Assembly (NCBI RefSeq): GCF_026262625.1
Contig: NZ_SHNN01000001.1
Coordinates: 806,001-870,000 of the forward strand
Source: Candidatus Litorirhabdus singularis
GTDB lineage: Bacteria; Pseudomonadota; Gammaproteobacteria; Pseudomonadales; Halieaceae
Length of the DNA stretch: 64,000 bases
Direction: 5' to 3'
Shown here: positions 41,769 through 51,076 of the stretch, one piece after another
Position numbering within the stretch: position 1 is the first letter of the stretch
How the letters are laid out: the number at the start of each line of letters is the position of its first letter
Position numbers and translations under genes: made by a program
Notes under the pieces: model-generated
Seen by the model: only the letters and a program-made list of their open reading frames with translations
Databases searched by the model: none
Told to the model about the DNA's origin: nothing

Positions 41769-43127
41769 ATGTCTCTGGAAGTTGTGATTCTTGCCGCCGG
41801 GCAGGGCACGCGGATGAAATCGGGTCTACCCAAGGTACTGCACGCAGTGGCTGGAAGACCGATGCTGCAACATGTAGTTGATTCAGCGCAGGCGCTGTCG
41901 CCGTTGGCCTGTCATGTGGTGGTTGGCCATGGCGGTGACAAAGTGCGTGAACAGCTAGAGCAACCCGGCGTGCAATGGGTGGAGCAGACCGAGCAGTTGG
42001 GCACCGGGCATGCGGTTCTGCAGGCACTGCCTGATTTGGCCGATGACAGTATTGTTTTGGTGTTATACGGCGATGTACCTTTGATCACCAGCGCGACCCT
42101 GCAGACCATGGTTGCAGCGGCCAGTAAGGGACCAGCATTACTGACAGCAATGATGGCAGATTCCGGCGGTTATGGCCGAGTTGTTCGTGATGACACCGGC
42201 GCTTTTGTTGCGGTTGTAGAGGACAAGGACGCCAGCCCGGAGCAGAAACTGATTAAGGAAATAAACAGCGGTGTGCTGGCAGCTCCTGCGGCACAGTTAC
42301 GAGAGTGGCTGCCCGCCGTTGGCAATAACAATAGTCAGGGTGAGTACTATTTGCCAGATATTTTGTCACTCGCCGTGAGTCAGGGCATTACGGTGGCAAC
42401 TTGCCAGGCAACCAGTGAACTCGAGATTCTCGGGGTTAATGACCGCGTGCAATTGAATCAGGTCGAACGCGAGTATCAACAGCGGCAGGCGCAGGCCTTG
42501 ATGTTGTCTGGCGTAACTTTGGCTGATGCCGGGCGCATCGATGTGCGTGGTACGCTCTCTTGTGGCAGTGATGTGTTTATTGACGCCAACGCTGTTTTTA
42601 TAGGCGACGTCAGTCTGGGCAGCAATGTGCAGATAGGCGCTAACTGTGTGTTGATTAATACCAGCGTTGATGACGGCAGTGAAATATTGCCCTTCTCGCA
42701 TCTGGAGCAAGCCAGCGTTGGTAAGCATTGTGCCGTTGGGCCCTACGCACGTCTGCGCCCCGCTGCGGTATTGGCTGAGGGCGCCAAAATTGGAAATTTT
42801 GTTGAGGTGAAAAAGTCCACTATCGGCAAGGGCAGCAAGGTTAATCACCTGACCTATATTGGTGACTGTGAAATGGGTGTCGGCGTGAATGTAGGGGCTG
42901 GAACCATTACCTGCAATTATGATGGCGCTAACAAATACGTCACTACCATTGGCGATGGCGCTTTTGTGGGCTCAAATTCTACCTTGGTAGCGCCGCTGAC
43001 TATTGCTGAGAATGGCTTTGTAGGTGCCGGTTCGGCCATCACTCGTGAAGTAGGTTCAGATCAGCTGGCAGTTTCGCGCGCTAAACAGCGCAATATCGAC
43101 GGCTGGAAGCGTCCCAGCAAAGACTAG
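41769..43127 (+). CDS. glmU: Bifunctional UDP-GlcNAc pyrophosphorylase / GlcN-1-P acetyltransferase
   Basis: Makes UDP-N-acetylglucosamine for peptidoglycan and LPS. N-terminal uridylyltransferase has LAAGQGTRMKSGLPKVLHAV (residues 8-27); C-terminal left-handed beta-helix (about 250-452) ends with VGAGTITCNYDGANKYVTTI, typical of the acetyltransferase. Length 452 (E. coli 456). AGGAAACTGCT before ATG. In Pseudomonas-type genomes glmU directly follows atpC; here 3.7 kb intervenes. Confidence 0.99.
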   Translation: MSLEVVILAAGQGTRMKSGLPKVLHAVAGRPMLQHVVDSAQALSPLACHVVVGHGGDKVREQLEQPGVQWVEQTEQLGTGHAVLQALPDLADDSIVLVLYGDVPLITSATLQTMVAAASKGPALLTAMMADSGGYGRVVRDDTGAFVAVVEDKDASPEQKLIKEINSGVLAAPAAQLREWLPAVGNNNSQGEYYLPDILSLAVSQGITVATCQATSELEILGVNDRVQLNQVEREYQQRQAQALMLSGVTLADAGRIDVRGTLSCGSDVFIDANAVFIGDVSLGSNVQIGANCVLINTSVDDGSEILPFSHLEQASVGKHCAVGPYARLRPAAVLAEGAKIGNFVEVKKSTIGKGSKVNHLTYIGDCEMGVGVNVGAGTITCNYDGANKYVTTIGDGAFVGSNSTLVAPLTIAENGFVGAGSAITREVGSDQLAVSRAKQRNIDGWKRPSKD

Positions 43128-44410
43128 CTAACGGGCCCCACCTTCGCAGTCTCCGCGGGCTGTTTGCGCACTTCATCCATAGCCCGCGTCAACAGTTCTA
43201 TGAAAATTCGGAAGCTATCGTCGGCGGCCAGTTTTTCTTTAATCAGTGATTCAAAGGCTTCCAACTCGAGTTGTTGCAGCTCCGCCAACAGGGGTTCCGG
43301 CGGTTCTTGCATGGCGCGCATACGTATCGCAAAAATGCGTGTGTAAAACTTGTCGATTCGGTCCTTCTTGCGATGCGCGTGCCAGCGCGTTAGCGCTACC
43401 ATCCCGGTTAACACCAAAAAAACCAGGTAGACCACCAGATTGATTGACTCCGCATAGCGCTCCAGCATGGAGGGTTCGTCGCGCGCCAAGTATCGCCTGG
43501 CGCCAGAATGCAGCGGGAAGTTAAGCTCCAGTGGATTGAAATCCCCGCGAATGCCGGCAAACACTTCCGGCGCGATAGTGGCGAAGCGCGGTTTTTGCTC
43601 CAGCAGGGTGCGGGTGAGTTCATAGATCACACCTTCTGGCACCGCCTTATTGGTAGCCAGAATGGCATCCACCGCGACGGTATAAATGGCCACTTCGTTA
43701 CCGGGCAGATCGTAAGTGCGCGCTGGAATTACTTTCGAGTGCATCTGCGGCATCATATAGCTGATGGCTTGCGACGACATAGCGCGGCCTTCATTGTCCT
43801 GACGTAATGAAAACAGCTTGTAGCCAGGCCTGAACCAGCTCGGTTGAGCTGGGCTGATTGGCCCGAAGTGGACCACCACGTCTGGCTCCTGGCCATCCAG
43901 GTTTGTAATTAGCTTATAGTCTGTCTCTTGCAGTCGTTGCCGCTTCGCAACCAGCTTAATGAAGGCTTGACCGGCCAGCGAATGCTCACCGACATAGATG
44001 ATCTTGTTCATTAATGGCTGCTCAGCGTGCGATATATCAACGCCATCGCGCACTAGCAGATGCAGAACGCTTTCATGCATCGGCAAAATAGCTCGCATAC
44101 CTGATTGGAATGGCGTGCTGTTTTCCACCAGCGCGAGCTCCACCAGACCTTCGGTAAGGGCCTCGAACTCGCCCACATCTGACGTCAGCGATACCGGCGT
44201 TATCCGCACCGCTGATTGTTGTTTAAAGATGTCTTGTAGCGCCTCCATATGGGTGTCGCCGTAGCGCGCAGCGAAGATGCTAAGTTCGGTGGGTTCGCGG
44301 CTGCAACCAGATAGCCCTGCTATAAGTGTTGTCAGCAGTAGCAATGTTAGGGCTGCCCTGGTTGCACTCACGAGTGATTTGGCCACGCTCTTTGTCCCTG
44401 ATACGGTCAT
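43124..44410 (-). CDS. TAXI-family solute-binding lipoprotein with C-terminal membrane helix
   Basis: A 428-residue protein. Signal with lipobox LSGC (Cys36), a periplasmic TAXI-type (TRAP-associated extracytoplasmic immunogenic) binding domain (about 40-300: VELALVENSTPFQSG, HSLAGQAFIKLVAKRQ), then one transmembrane helix (about 324-343, LVVYLVFLVLTGMVALTRW) and an ~85-residue basic/acidic cytoplasmic tail. TAXI receptors normally have fused permease partners; no TAXI permease is nearby. Its start overlaps the hexR stop (ATGA), so both are translated together. It may be a sensor rather than a transporter subunit; inference. Confidence 0.85.
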   Translation of the reverse strand: MTVSGTKSVAKSLVSATRAALTLLLLTTLIAGLSGCSREPTELSIFAARYGDTHMEALQDIFKQQSAVRITPVSLTSDVGEFEALTEGLVELALVENSTPFQSGMRAILPMHESVLHLLVRDGVDISHAEQPLMNKIIYVGEHSLAGQAFIKLVAKRQRLQETDYKLITNLDGQEPDVVVHFGPISPAQPSWFRPGYKLFSLRQDNEGRAMSSQAISYMMPQMHSKVIPARTYDLPGNEVAIYTVAVDAILATNKAVPEGVIYELTRTLLEQKPRFATIAPEVFAGIRGDFNPLELNFPLHSGARRYLARDEPSMLERYAESINLVVYLVFLVLTGMVALTRWHAHRKKDRIDKFYTRIFAIRMRAMQEPPEPLLAELQQLELEAFESLIKEKLAADDSFRIFIELLTRAMDEVRKQPAETAKVGPVS

Positions 44411-45264
44411 TGTTCAGTCCGCAGCGATTGTAAGCCACGGTTAAGGCGGCTCAGGTGGCGGTTGATATCCGGGCCCTTCATTTTCGATACACCTACCGCC
44501 AGAATGTCGATGATAGCCAGGTGGGCAATTCGCGATGGCAGCGGTGTGTAGCTTTCGGCCGGGTCCTGGTCTACGTCGATATAAATGGGAATTGAGCACT
44601 GGGCGGCTACGGGAGTGCTACTGGGTGCGAGCCCAATAGTGACTGCCCCCGCCTCCTTGACCATGGCCATGGCGTCCAGCAGCGCTTTGCTGCGACCACT
44701 TTGGCTGATTGCCACCACCACGTCTTTTTCGCTGAGTGACATGGCAGACATGGTTTGAATATGTGGGTCAGAATAGGCAGCGCTAGAAATTTGTAACCTG
44801 AAAAACTTGTGCTGGGCGTCAACTGCCACCGAGCTGGAGGCGCCAAAGCCATAAAACTCCACTCTTCTGGCTTTGCACAGTGCCGCTACCGCAAGCTCTA
44901 TAGCTGCTGTGTCCAGACTGTCGCGGACGTTCTCCAGAGTGTGCAGGGTCGACTCAAATACCTTCAGCGTATAGTCCCTGGCGCTGTCGAGTTCGCTGAG
45001 CTGAAAGGCTTCTACACTAGGCGTCGACTGGGTCAGGGCCTGAGCCAAATCCAGCTTGAACGACTGAAAACCGTCACAGCCTATAGCGCGGCAAAATCTT
45101 ATGACGGTGGGTTCGCTCACAGTGGCGGCTGCGGCAAGATCAACAATACGCATATGAATGACGCCATCAGCGTGGCTGAGAATGAACTCGCCGACCTTGC
45201 GTTCGGACGGGCTCAGCGCGTCTAGCCGCGTGGCGATTTGCTTGAGAATAGTTTTATGCTGCAC
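44407..45264 (-). CDS. hexR: HexR-type RpiR/MurR family regulator (SIS domain)
   Basis: DNA-binding repressor (285 residues from GTG 45264) with N-terminal HTH_6 (SPSERKVGEFILSHADGVIH, SEPTVIRFCRAIGCDGFQSFK) and a C-terminal SIS domain (VEFYGFGASSSVAVDAQHKF; VVVAISQSGRSKALLDAM). These segments match Pseudomonas HexR closely, which represses zwf/edd/gap genes and is released by KDPG, the Entner-Doudoroff intermediate. None of those genes is in the window. The frame extends up to a TTG at 45294 with a GTG at 45282; GTG 45264 best fits the family N-terminus. Divergent from uvrD. Confidence 0.9.
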   Translation of the reverse strand: MQHKTILKQIATRLDALSPSERKVGEFILSHADGVIHMRIVDLAAAATVSEPTVIRFCRAIGCDGFQSFKLDLAQALTQSTPSVEAFQLSELDSARDYTLKVFESTLHTLENVRDSLDTAAIELAVAALCKARRVEFYGFGASSSVAVDAQHKFFRLQISSAAYSDPHIQTMSAMSLSEKDVVVAISQSGRSKALLDAMAMVKEAGAVTIGLAPSSTPVAAQCSIPIYIDVDQDPAESYTPLPSRIAHLAIIDILAVGVSKMKGPDINRHLSRLNRGLQSLRTEQ

Positions 45265-45335
45265 AAAGCCTAGTTTATACACTCCGGTGTGCAAAAGGTA
45301 ATGCGCGGGTGATAGTGAGTTGGATAGAATGGGGG

Positions 45336-47483
45336 ATGGACGTAACCGCTATTCTAGACCCCCTTAATTCCGCTCAACGCGATGCCGTAGCTTGCGAGAG
45401 CCAGAACCTGCTAGTGCTGGCCGGTGCTGGCAGTGGTAAAACCAGAGTACTGGTGCATCGTATAGCATGGCTTATTCAGGCGCAGGGCCTGTCTCCCTTC
45501 TCTATTCTGGCGGTGACCTTCACCAACAAGGCCGCTAGAGAGATGCGCCTGCGCATTGAGGAGATGTTGCATATTGGCACCCATGGTATGTGGGTTGGCA
45601 CATTCCATGGTCTGGCGCATCGTTTGCTAAAGTCACACTGGAAAGAGGCCCGGTTGCCGCAGAATTTCCAGATACTGGATTCTGATGATCAGCTGCGGCT
45701 GGTAAAGCGCATTTGCCGCCAGCTTGAATTGGATGAGAGTCGTTGGCCGGCGCGTCAGGCCCTGTCGTATATCAATAGCCAGAAAGATGAAGGTTTGCGA
45801 GCAGCTCACATAGAGGCGCCCGGTCACGACCCCTATCTGCAAACCATGCTACGAATTTATCACGCCTATGAGGCGGCCTGTGAGCGCGGGGGCCTGGTGG
45901 ACTTTGCTGAACTGCTGCTGCGCGCCCATGAACTTTGGCTCAAGAATCCAAGTCTGTTAGAGCACTATCAACAGCGCTTTCGGCACATACTGGTGGACGA
46001 ATTTCAGGATACCAATACCATTCAATATGCCTGGTTGCGAGTACTGGCGGGTGATACGGTGCCGATTGTTGCGGTAGGTGATGATGACCAGTCGATTTAC
46101 GGGTGGCGCGGGGCGCGGATTGAAAACATTCAGCGTTTCAGCGATGACTTTGCTGATACTCGTACCGTGCGTCTGGAGCAGAATTATCGTTCCACCAGTA
46201 CCATTTTGCGTGCTGCCAATGCGGTCATTACCAACAATTTTGGGCGTCTGGGTAAAGAACTCTGGACCGACGGTGAAGAGGGTGATCCGATCACACTTTA
46301 TGCCGGGTTTAATGAGCAGGATGAGGCGCGTTTTATTGTCGAGCGCATAGAAGATTGGATTAAGGACGGCCAGTTGCGTGCCGACGCGGCCATACTTTAT
46401 CGCTCCAATGCCCAGTCCAGAGTGCTGGAGGAGGCTTTGATACGCGAGGCCGTGCCGTATCGAATCTATGGCGGACAGCGGTTTTACGAGCGTTTGGAAA
46501 TCAAAAATGCGCTGGCTTATATGCGTCTGCTGGTAAATCGCGGGGATGACGCGGCACTGGAGCGGGTGATTAACACGCCGCCCCGCGGTATCGGCGGCAA
46601 GACGGTCGACCTGGTGCGTGAAGTAGCGCGTGAGCGCGAATTGCCCATGTGGCAGGCTATTGCCTGTGTGCAGGAGGACAAAATGCTGCCCAAGCGGGCA
46701 CTGACAGCGCTGGAGGGGTTTTGTGTGCTGGTCAACGAGCTCGATTCCGCGTCCGTGGAGCTGACTCTGGACGAACTGGCCGATCATGTGATCAGTGAGT
46801 CAGGGCTGGTAGCGTTTTATAAGAAGGAGAAAGGCGAGCGCGGTCAGGCACGCATCGAAAACCTCGAAGAACTGGTTACGGCCGCCAAGCAGTTTGCGCC
46901 GCAAGATCAGGAACTCTCCCCGCTGCAAGAGCTGCTGGACAATGCGGCGCTGGACGCCGGCGATGCTCAGGCCGATGCGCATGAAGACAGCGTGCAGCTG
47001 ATGACACTGCACTCAGCAAAGGGGCTGGAATTTCCGCTGGTGTTTCTGGCTGGTATGGAAGAAAACCTGTTTCCGCATCGCATGTCGATTGAAGAACCCG
47101 GACGTTTGGAGGAAGAGCGGCGCCTATGCTACGTGGGTATTACCCGCGCAATGCAGCAATTGGTGATCAGTTATGCTGAGTCGAGACGTCTGCATGGCAG
47201 TGAAAGCTATAATCCCCCGTCGCGATTCATTCGTGAAATACCGCATGATCTGATGCAGGAAGTGCGTCTGCATACCACTATCAGTCGGCCTCCTAGCTTG
47301 GCACAGGCGGCGGTGCCCGATACCGACCTGGCACTGGGTCAGCGGGTTTTTCATCAAGTTTTTGGTGAGGGCATGGTGCTCAACTTTGAAGGTCGTGGTG
47401 GTAATGCCCGGGTAGAAGTTAATTTCGACAATGAAGGCAGCAAGTGGTTGGTCGTGCAGTATGCCAACTTACAGGCCATGTAG
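45336..47483 (+). CDS. uvrD: DNA helicase II (UvrD)
   Basis: Superfamily 1A 3'-5' helicase (715 residues; E. coli 720) of nucleotide-excision and mismatch repair. Motif I LVLAGAGSGKTRVLVHRIAW, motif II LVDEFQDTN, motif III GDDDQSIYGWRGA, and motifs IV-VI (QNYRSTSTIL; TLHSAKGLEFPLVFLAGMEE; YVGITRAMQQL). The ATG at 45336 (MDVTAILDPLNSAQRDAV) matches E. coli UvrD; GTG at 45309 is 5' of it. The C-terminal Tudor-like region (GQRVFHQVFGEGMVLNFEG) that binds RNA polymerase is present. Confidence 0.97.
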   Translation: MDVTAILDPLNSAQRDAVACESQNLLVLAGAGSGKTRVLVHRIAWLIQAQGLSPFSILAVTFTNKAAREMRLRIEEMLHIGTHGMWVGTFHGLAHRLLKSHWKEARLPQNFQILDSDDQLRLVKRICRQLELDESRWPARQALSYINSQKDEGLRAAHIEAPGHDPYLQTMLRIYHAYEAACERGGLVDFAELLLRAHELWLKNPSLLEHYQQRFRHILVDEFQDTNTIQYAWLRVLAGDTVPIVAVGDDDQSIYGWRGARIENIQRFSDDFADTRTVRLEQNYRSTSTILRAANAVITNNFGRLGKELWTDGEEGDPITLYAGFNEQDEARFIVERIEDWIKDGQLRADAAILYRSNAQSRVLEEALIREAVPYRIYGGQRFYERLEIKNALAYMRLLVNRGDDAALERVINTPPRGIGGKTVDLVREVARERELPMWQAIACVQEDKMLPKRALTALEGFCVLVNELDSASVELTLDELADHVISESGLVAFYKKEKGERGQARIENLEELVTAAKQFAPQDQELSPLQELLDNAALDAGDAQADAHEDSVQLMTLHSAKGLEFPLVFLAGMEENLFPHRMSIEEPGRLEEERRLCYVGITRAMQQLVISYAESRRLHGSESYNPPSRFIREIPHDLMQEVRLHTTISRPPSLAQAAVPDTDLALGQRVFHQVFGEGMVLNFEGRGGNARVEVNFDNEGSKWLVVQYANLQAM

Positions 47484-47513
47484 TTCAGTCAAAGTGCCCC
47501 AAAGGAAGCTGTT

Positions 47514-48674
47514 ATGCCCGCAACTAAATTAGAAACCCGCCTGTCGCCACTGATTATTCTGGTGCTGCTGTTATTGCTGGTATTGAGCACGATAGCGCTG
47601 GTGGTGGAAAAAAGCGGCAGCCGGGAAGCAAGCGGCTTTATTGTTGATCATTCAGCTACCACCCAGACCCGGGTTTGGAAGATGGTGACTACCTGGCCGA
47701 AGAACTTTCCCGGACTGGGGCTGGCGGCGGAAAATTTCTCCCGCATGGTGGACGAGATGAGCGGCGGCAGACTGACCGTGCACGTTTATGGAGCCGGTGA
47801 GATAGTGCCGGCCTTTGGCGTCTTCGATGCAGTTTCTCAGGGTGTGGCTGAGCTGGGTCACGGCGGTGCCTACTATTGGACTGGGAAGATTCCCTCTGCG
47901 GTATTTTTTACCTCAGTGCCATTTGGGTTTACCGCGCAAGAAATTAATGGCTGGTTGCACCACGGCGGTGGACTGGAGCTGTGGCAAGAGGCCTATGCTC
48001 CCTTCAACTTGATACCGATGGCAGGCGGTAATACCGGGGTGCAGATGGGCGGTTGGTTTAACAAGGAGATCAACTCGGTAGACGACCTGAAAGGGCTGAA
48101 AATGCGTATGCCCGGTATCGGCGGTGAAGTGCTGAATCGGGCGGGTGGCACTGCAGTGACCTTACCTGGGGGTGAACTGTATACCTCGTTGCAGACCGGA
48201 GTGATCGACGCGACGGAGTGGGTGGGGCCCTATAATGACTTGGCTATGGGTCTGCATGAGGTCGCCAAGTACTACTACTACCCGGGTTGGCATGAGACCG
48301 GCTCTAATCTGGAAATTATCGTCAACAAGACAGCGTATGAATCTCTACCTGCTGATTTGCAGGCTATTGTTACCTATGCGGCGCGTGCCACCAGTCAGGA
48401 AATGCTTGATGAATACACCGCACGGAACAATTCCGCGTTACAACAGCTGATAGAGGAACATGGGGTCGAACTGCGACGTTTTCCAGATGATGTCATCATA
48501 AAGCTGCATGAATCCTCAGAGTCTGCGCTGGAGGATCTCGCCGCCAGCGATCCACTAGCCGGTAGGGTCTATGCGTCGTTTAAAGATTTTTTGGAGAACG
48601 TGACGGCTTATCATCATATCTCCGAGCAAGCCTATATCAATGCGCGCGACCTCAAAGACAGTGCGCCGGACTAG
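47514..48674 (+). CDS. TRAP transporter solute-binding protein (DctP family, TakP-like)
   Basis: A 386-residue periplasmic receptor with an N-terminal membrane anchor or signal (LSPLIILVLLLLLVLSTIALVV). The binding domain begins KMVTTWPKNFPGLGLAAENF; further family segments are WHETGSNLEIIVNKTAYESL, GMKMRMPGIGGE-type (here KMRMPGIGGEVLNRAGGTAV) and GVIDATEWVGPYNDL. This pattern is that of the subgroup that binds alpha-keto acids or related carboxylates (TakP); exact ligand not inferable. The membrane subunits are on the other strand (dctM, dctQ), with yciA between. Confidence 0.9.
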   Translation: MPATKLETRLSPLIILVLLLLLVLSTIALVVEKSGSREASGFIVDHSATTQTRVWKMVTTWPKNFPGLGLAAENFSRMVDEMSGGRLTVHVYGAGEIVPAFGVFDAVSQGVAELGHGGAYYWTGKIPSAVFFTSVPFGFTAQEINGWLHHGGGLELWQEAYAPFNLIPMAGGNTGVQMGGWFNKEINSVDDLKGLKMRMPGIGGEVLNRAGGTAVTLPGGELYTSLQTGVIDATEWVGPYNDLAMGLHEVAKYYYYPGWHETGSNLEIIVNKTAYESLPADLQAIVTYAARATSQEMLDEYTARNNSALQQLIEEHGVELRRFPDDVIIKLHESSESALEDLAASDPLAGRVYASFKDFLENVTAYHHISEQAYINARDLKDSAPD

Positions 48675-48683
48675 CTCGGATAC

Positions 48684-49073
48684 TTAACCAACGGCGCGGG
48701 TTCGGCCGTTTTCATCGATAGCCACAAACACAAACTCGCCCTCGGTGACTTTTAAGGGCTCGCCGTCATGCTTTGAGTTAATCCATACTTCTACCATTAT
48801 TCGGGTAGAGCTGCGACCTACTTCCAGAATGTCCGTGTAGCAAGTGACCACCGCACCGACATGTACCGGAGTCAGGAACGCCATTCCGTCGATGGCCACA
48901 GTGGCGACTCTGCCACCGGCAATCTCGGCGGCGGCAATGCCACCGGCAAGGTCCATCTGTGACAGTAGCCAGCCGCCAAATATATCGCCATTGGCATTGG
49001 TATCCCGTGGCATGGCAATAGTCTGTAGCGACAAATCGCCTTGCGGAATGGGTGTGCTGTCGATGTCATTCAT
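48684..49073 (-). CDS. yciA: Acyl-CoA thioesterase, YciA family
   Basis: A 129-residue hotdog-fold thioesterase. The motif MPRDTNANGDIFGGWLLSQMDLAG (seen in parts, with the catalytic Asp in GDIFGGW-LLSQMD) and IDGMAFLTPVHVG are characteristic. ATG at 49073 is preceded by CCAGGCATTGCT (AGG as ribosome binding site). It lies 22 bases after the dctM stop, so it may be part of the dctQ-dctM-yciA transcript; link unclear. Confidence 0.93.
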   Translation of the reverse strand: MNDIDSTPIPQGDLSLQTIAMPRDTNANGDIFGGWLLSQMDLAGGIAAAEIAGGRVATVAIDGMAFLTPVHVGAVVTCYTDILEVGRSSTRIMVEVWINSKHDGEPLKVTEGEFVFVAIDENGRTRAVG

Positions 49074-49095
49074 AGCAATGCCTGGTTTTAAACTA

Positions 49096-50463
49096 TTATT
49101 TGAGTGCCGCCGGTAGCCAGGTCGCAATTTCGGGCCATACGACCAGCATGCTTAGCACTAGCAGCTGAATGATTATAAAGGGTATAACCCCGCGGTAGAT
49201 AGCGCTGGTGGGCAAATCTGGAGGCGCTACCCCGCGCAGGTAGAACAGCGCAAAGCCAAACGGTGGAGTGAGGAAAGAGGTCTGCAGGTTCACGGCTATC
49301 ATAATGCCCAGCCAGATCGGGTCGATACCCATGGCCAGCAGAATAGGCCCTACAATGGGCACCACCACAAAGGTGATTTCGATGAAATCAAGAATGAAAC
49401 CGAGCAAAAAGATGACCAGCATGACTACAAGGGTGGCGCCCATGGCACCGCCGGGCATGTTATGGAAGTAGTGCTGGATCAGCTCTTCACCGCCAAAGCC
49501 TCTGAATACCAGGGAAAAAACCGCGGCACCTACCAGAATCATAAATACCATGGAGGTGACCTGCAGGGTGCTCATGAGGATTTCGTGCAGGCGTTCAAAG
49601 TTGAGCTGACGCTTGCTCAGTGCCAGTACCAGTGAGCCAACGGCGCCAACGCCCGCGGCTTCTGTGGGGGTCGCAGCGCCGCTGAGAATTGAGCCAAGGA
49701 CCGCAAAAATCAGCATCAACGGCGGCAGTAAGCCCTTGCACAACTCCAGCATGCTGATACCCGCCTCTTCTTCAGCGGCAGGGGCATCTTCGGGGCGCAA
49801 CCAGGCGACACCTATTACATAGACCAGATAGAGAAAAACCAGTATTAAGCCGGGAAATAGCGCGCCAACAAAAAGATCACCGACCGATACGGTTTTGGGA
49901 TTGAAAATATCCATACTTAGCTGGGCGCGTTGATAAGCATTGGAGAGAATGTCGCCGAGCAGCACCAGTGCTATAGAGGGTGGGATTATCTGGCCCAGAG
50001 TGCCGGTGGCGCAAATGGTGCCAGCGGCCAAAGCCGGGTCATAGCCGCGCTTGAGCATGGTAGGCAGTGAAAGTACGCCCATGGTGACCACGGTGGCGCC
50101 CACAATACCGGTGCTGGCTGCGAGCAGCATACCTACCAGTACCACCGAAATACCCAGCCCACCTTTTACGCCGGCAAACAAGCGCGACATGTTACTCAGT
50201 AGTTCCTCGGCGATGCGGGATTTCTCCAGCACCACGCCCATGAATATAAACAGCGGGACTGCTATCAGTGTCACGTTAGTCATGGTGCCAAACAGGCGTC
50301 CGGGCAGAGCACCCAGGAAAGATGGATCAAAGTTACCGAACAGAATACCTCCGGCGGCAAACAGCAGCGCCACCCCAGCCAGAGTGAACGCTACCGGATA
50401 GCCCAACATCAGTACGCCGCAAACGGTGATGAACATATAGATTGAAGTGTAGTTTTCGGTCAT
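49096..50463 (-). CDS. dctM: TRAP transporter large permease (DctM)
   Basis: A 455-residue inner-membrane protein of about 12 helices, the transport subunit of a Na+-coupled TRAP transporter. Family segments: VPLFIFMGVVLEKSRIAEELL, STGIVGATVVTMGVLSLPTM, IIPPSIALVLLGDILS and IEITFVVVPIVGPILLAMGID. Overlaps dctQ by four bases (ATGA at 50460-50463). Confidence 0.96.
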   Translation of the reverse strand: MTENYTSIYMFITVCGVLMLGYPVAFTLAGVALLFAAGGILFGNFDPSFLGALPGRLFGTMTNVTLIAVPLFIFMGVVLEKSRIAEELLSNMSRLFAGVKGGLGISVVLVGMLLAASTGIVGATVVTMGVLSLPTMLKRGYDPALAAGTICATGTLGQIIPPSIALVLLGDILSNAYQRAQLSMDIFNPKTVSVGDLFVGALFPGLILVFLYLVYVIGVAWLRPEDAPAAEEEAGISMLELCKGLLPPLMLIFAVLGSILSGAATPTEAAGVGAVGSLVLALSKRQLNFERLHEILMSTLQVTSMVFMILVGAAVFSLVFRGFGGEELIQHYFHNMPGGAMGATLVVMLVIFLLGFILDFIEITFVVVPIVGPILLAMGIDPIWLGIMIAVNLQTSFLTPPFGFALFYLRGVAPPDLPTSAIYRGVIPFIIIQLLVLSMLVVWPEIATWLPAALK

Positions 50464-50981
50464 GCGCTGTCTTCGTCCACCAATAGCGTGAGCGCGTTGC
50501 GGAGTAGCTCGGCGAAGCCCTGAAATAGCAGATTAATGGCCATTAGCGGGATGATACTTTTAAGCAGGAACACCGCCGGTATGCCGCCGGGGTCCACCGA
50601 ACTCTCTCGAACAGCCCAGCTTTCAGTGACAAAACGCCAGCTAATACCCAGAATAATCAGGCACAGTGGCATCAGAAAGACGATCGCACCAAAGCTGTTA
50701 ACCCAGGCTCGGCTGCGATCGCTAAAGCTCCGGTAAAAAATATCTACTCTGACATGGCCGCCGCTTCGCAAGGTATAGGCCGCCCCCAACATGAACAAAG
50801 TCGCATGCATGTAAGTGACAGACTCCTGCAGCGCTATTGAACCGATACCAAAGCCATAGCGTAGTATCACTACAATACCGGTGGCGAGTGCCATAGCCAG
50901 GCACAACCAGGCCAACAGGGCACCGAAGCGGTCGGTGACGTTGTCGATGATCCGAATCAGGATTTTAACGGTGGAGATCAC
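50460..50981 (-). CDS. dctQ: TRAP transporter small permease (DctQ)
   Basis: A 173-residue protein with four helices (LLAWLCLAMALATGIVVILRYGFG; YMHATLFMLGAAYTLRSGGHVRVDIFY; FLMPLCLIILGISWRF; IPLMAINLLFQGF). The GHVRVDIFY motif is typical of DctQ. It joins the large permease. Start follows GGAGATCACC, with the ribosome binding site within it. Confidence 0.93.
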   Translation of the reverse strand: MISTVKILIRIIDNVTDRFGALLAWLCLAMALATGIVVILRYGFGIGSIALQESVTYMHATLFMLGAAYTLRSGGHVRVDIFYRSFSDRSRAWVNSFGAIVFLMPLCLIILGISWRFVTESWAVRESSVDPGGIPAVFLLKSIIPLMAINLLFQGFAELLRNALTLLVDEDSA

Positions 50982-51076
50982 CAGCTAGAGTCTTTTTGAT
51001 TATTGTCGAGACGGGTATTATAGCCCTGCAAACCGGCTTTAACCCACCCGCAGTATTAATCAGGAAGCGCCTTATC

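Noticed and set aside
45957-46787. 276-codon frame antisense to uvrD
   Set aside because: Shadow of uvrD motifs; composition unlike a protein family.
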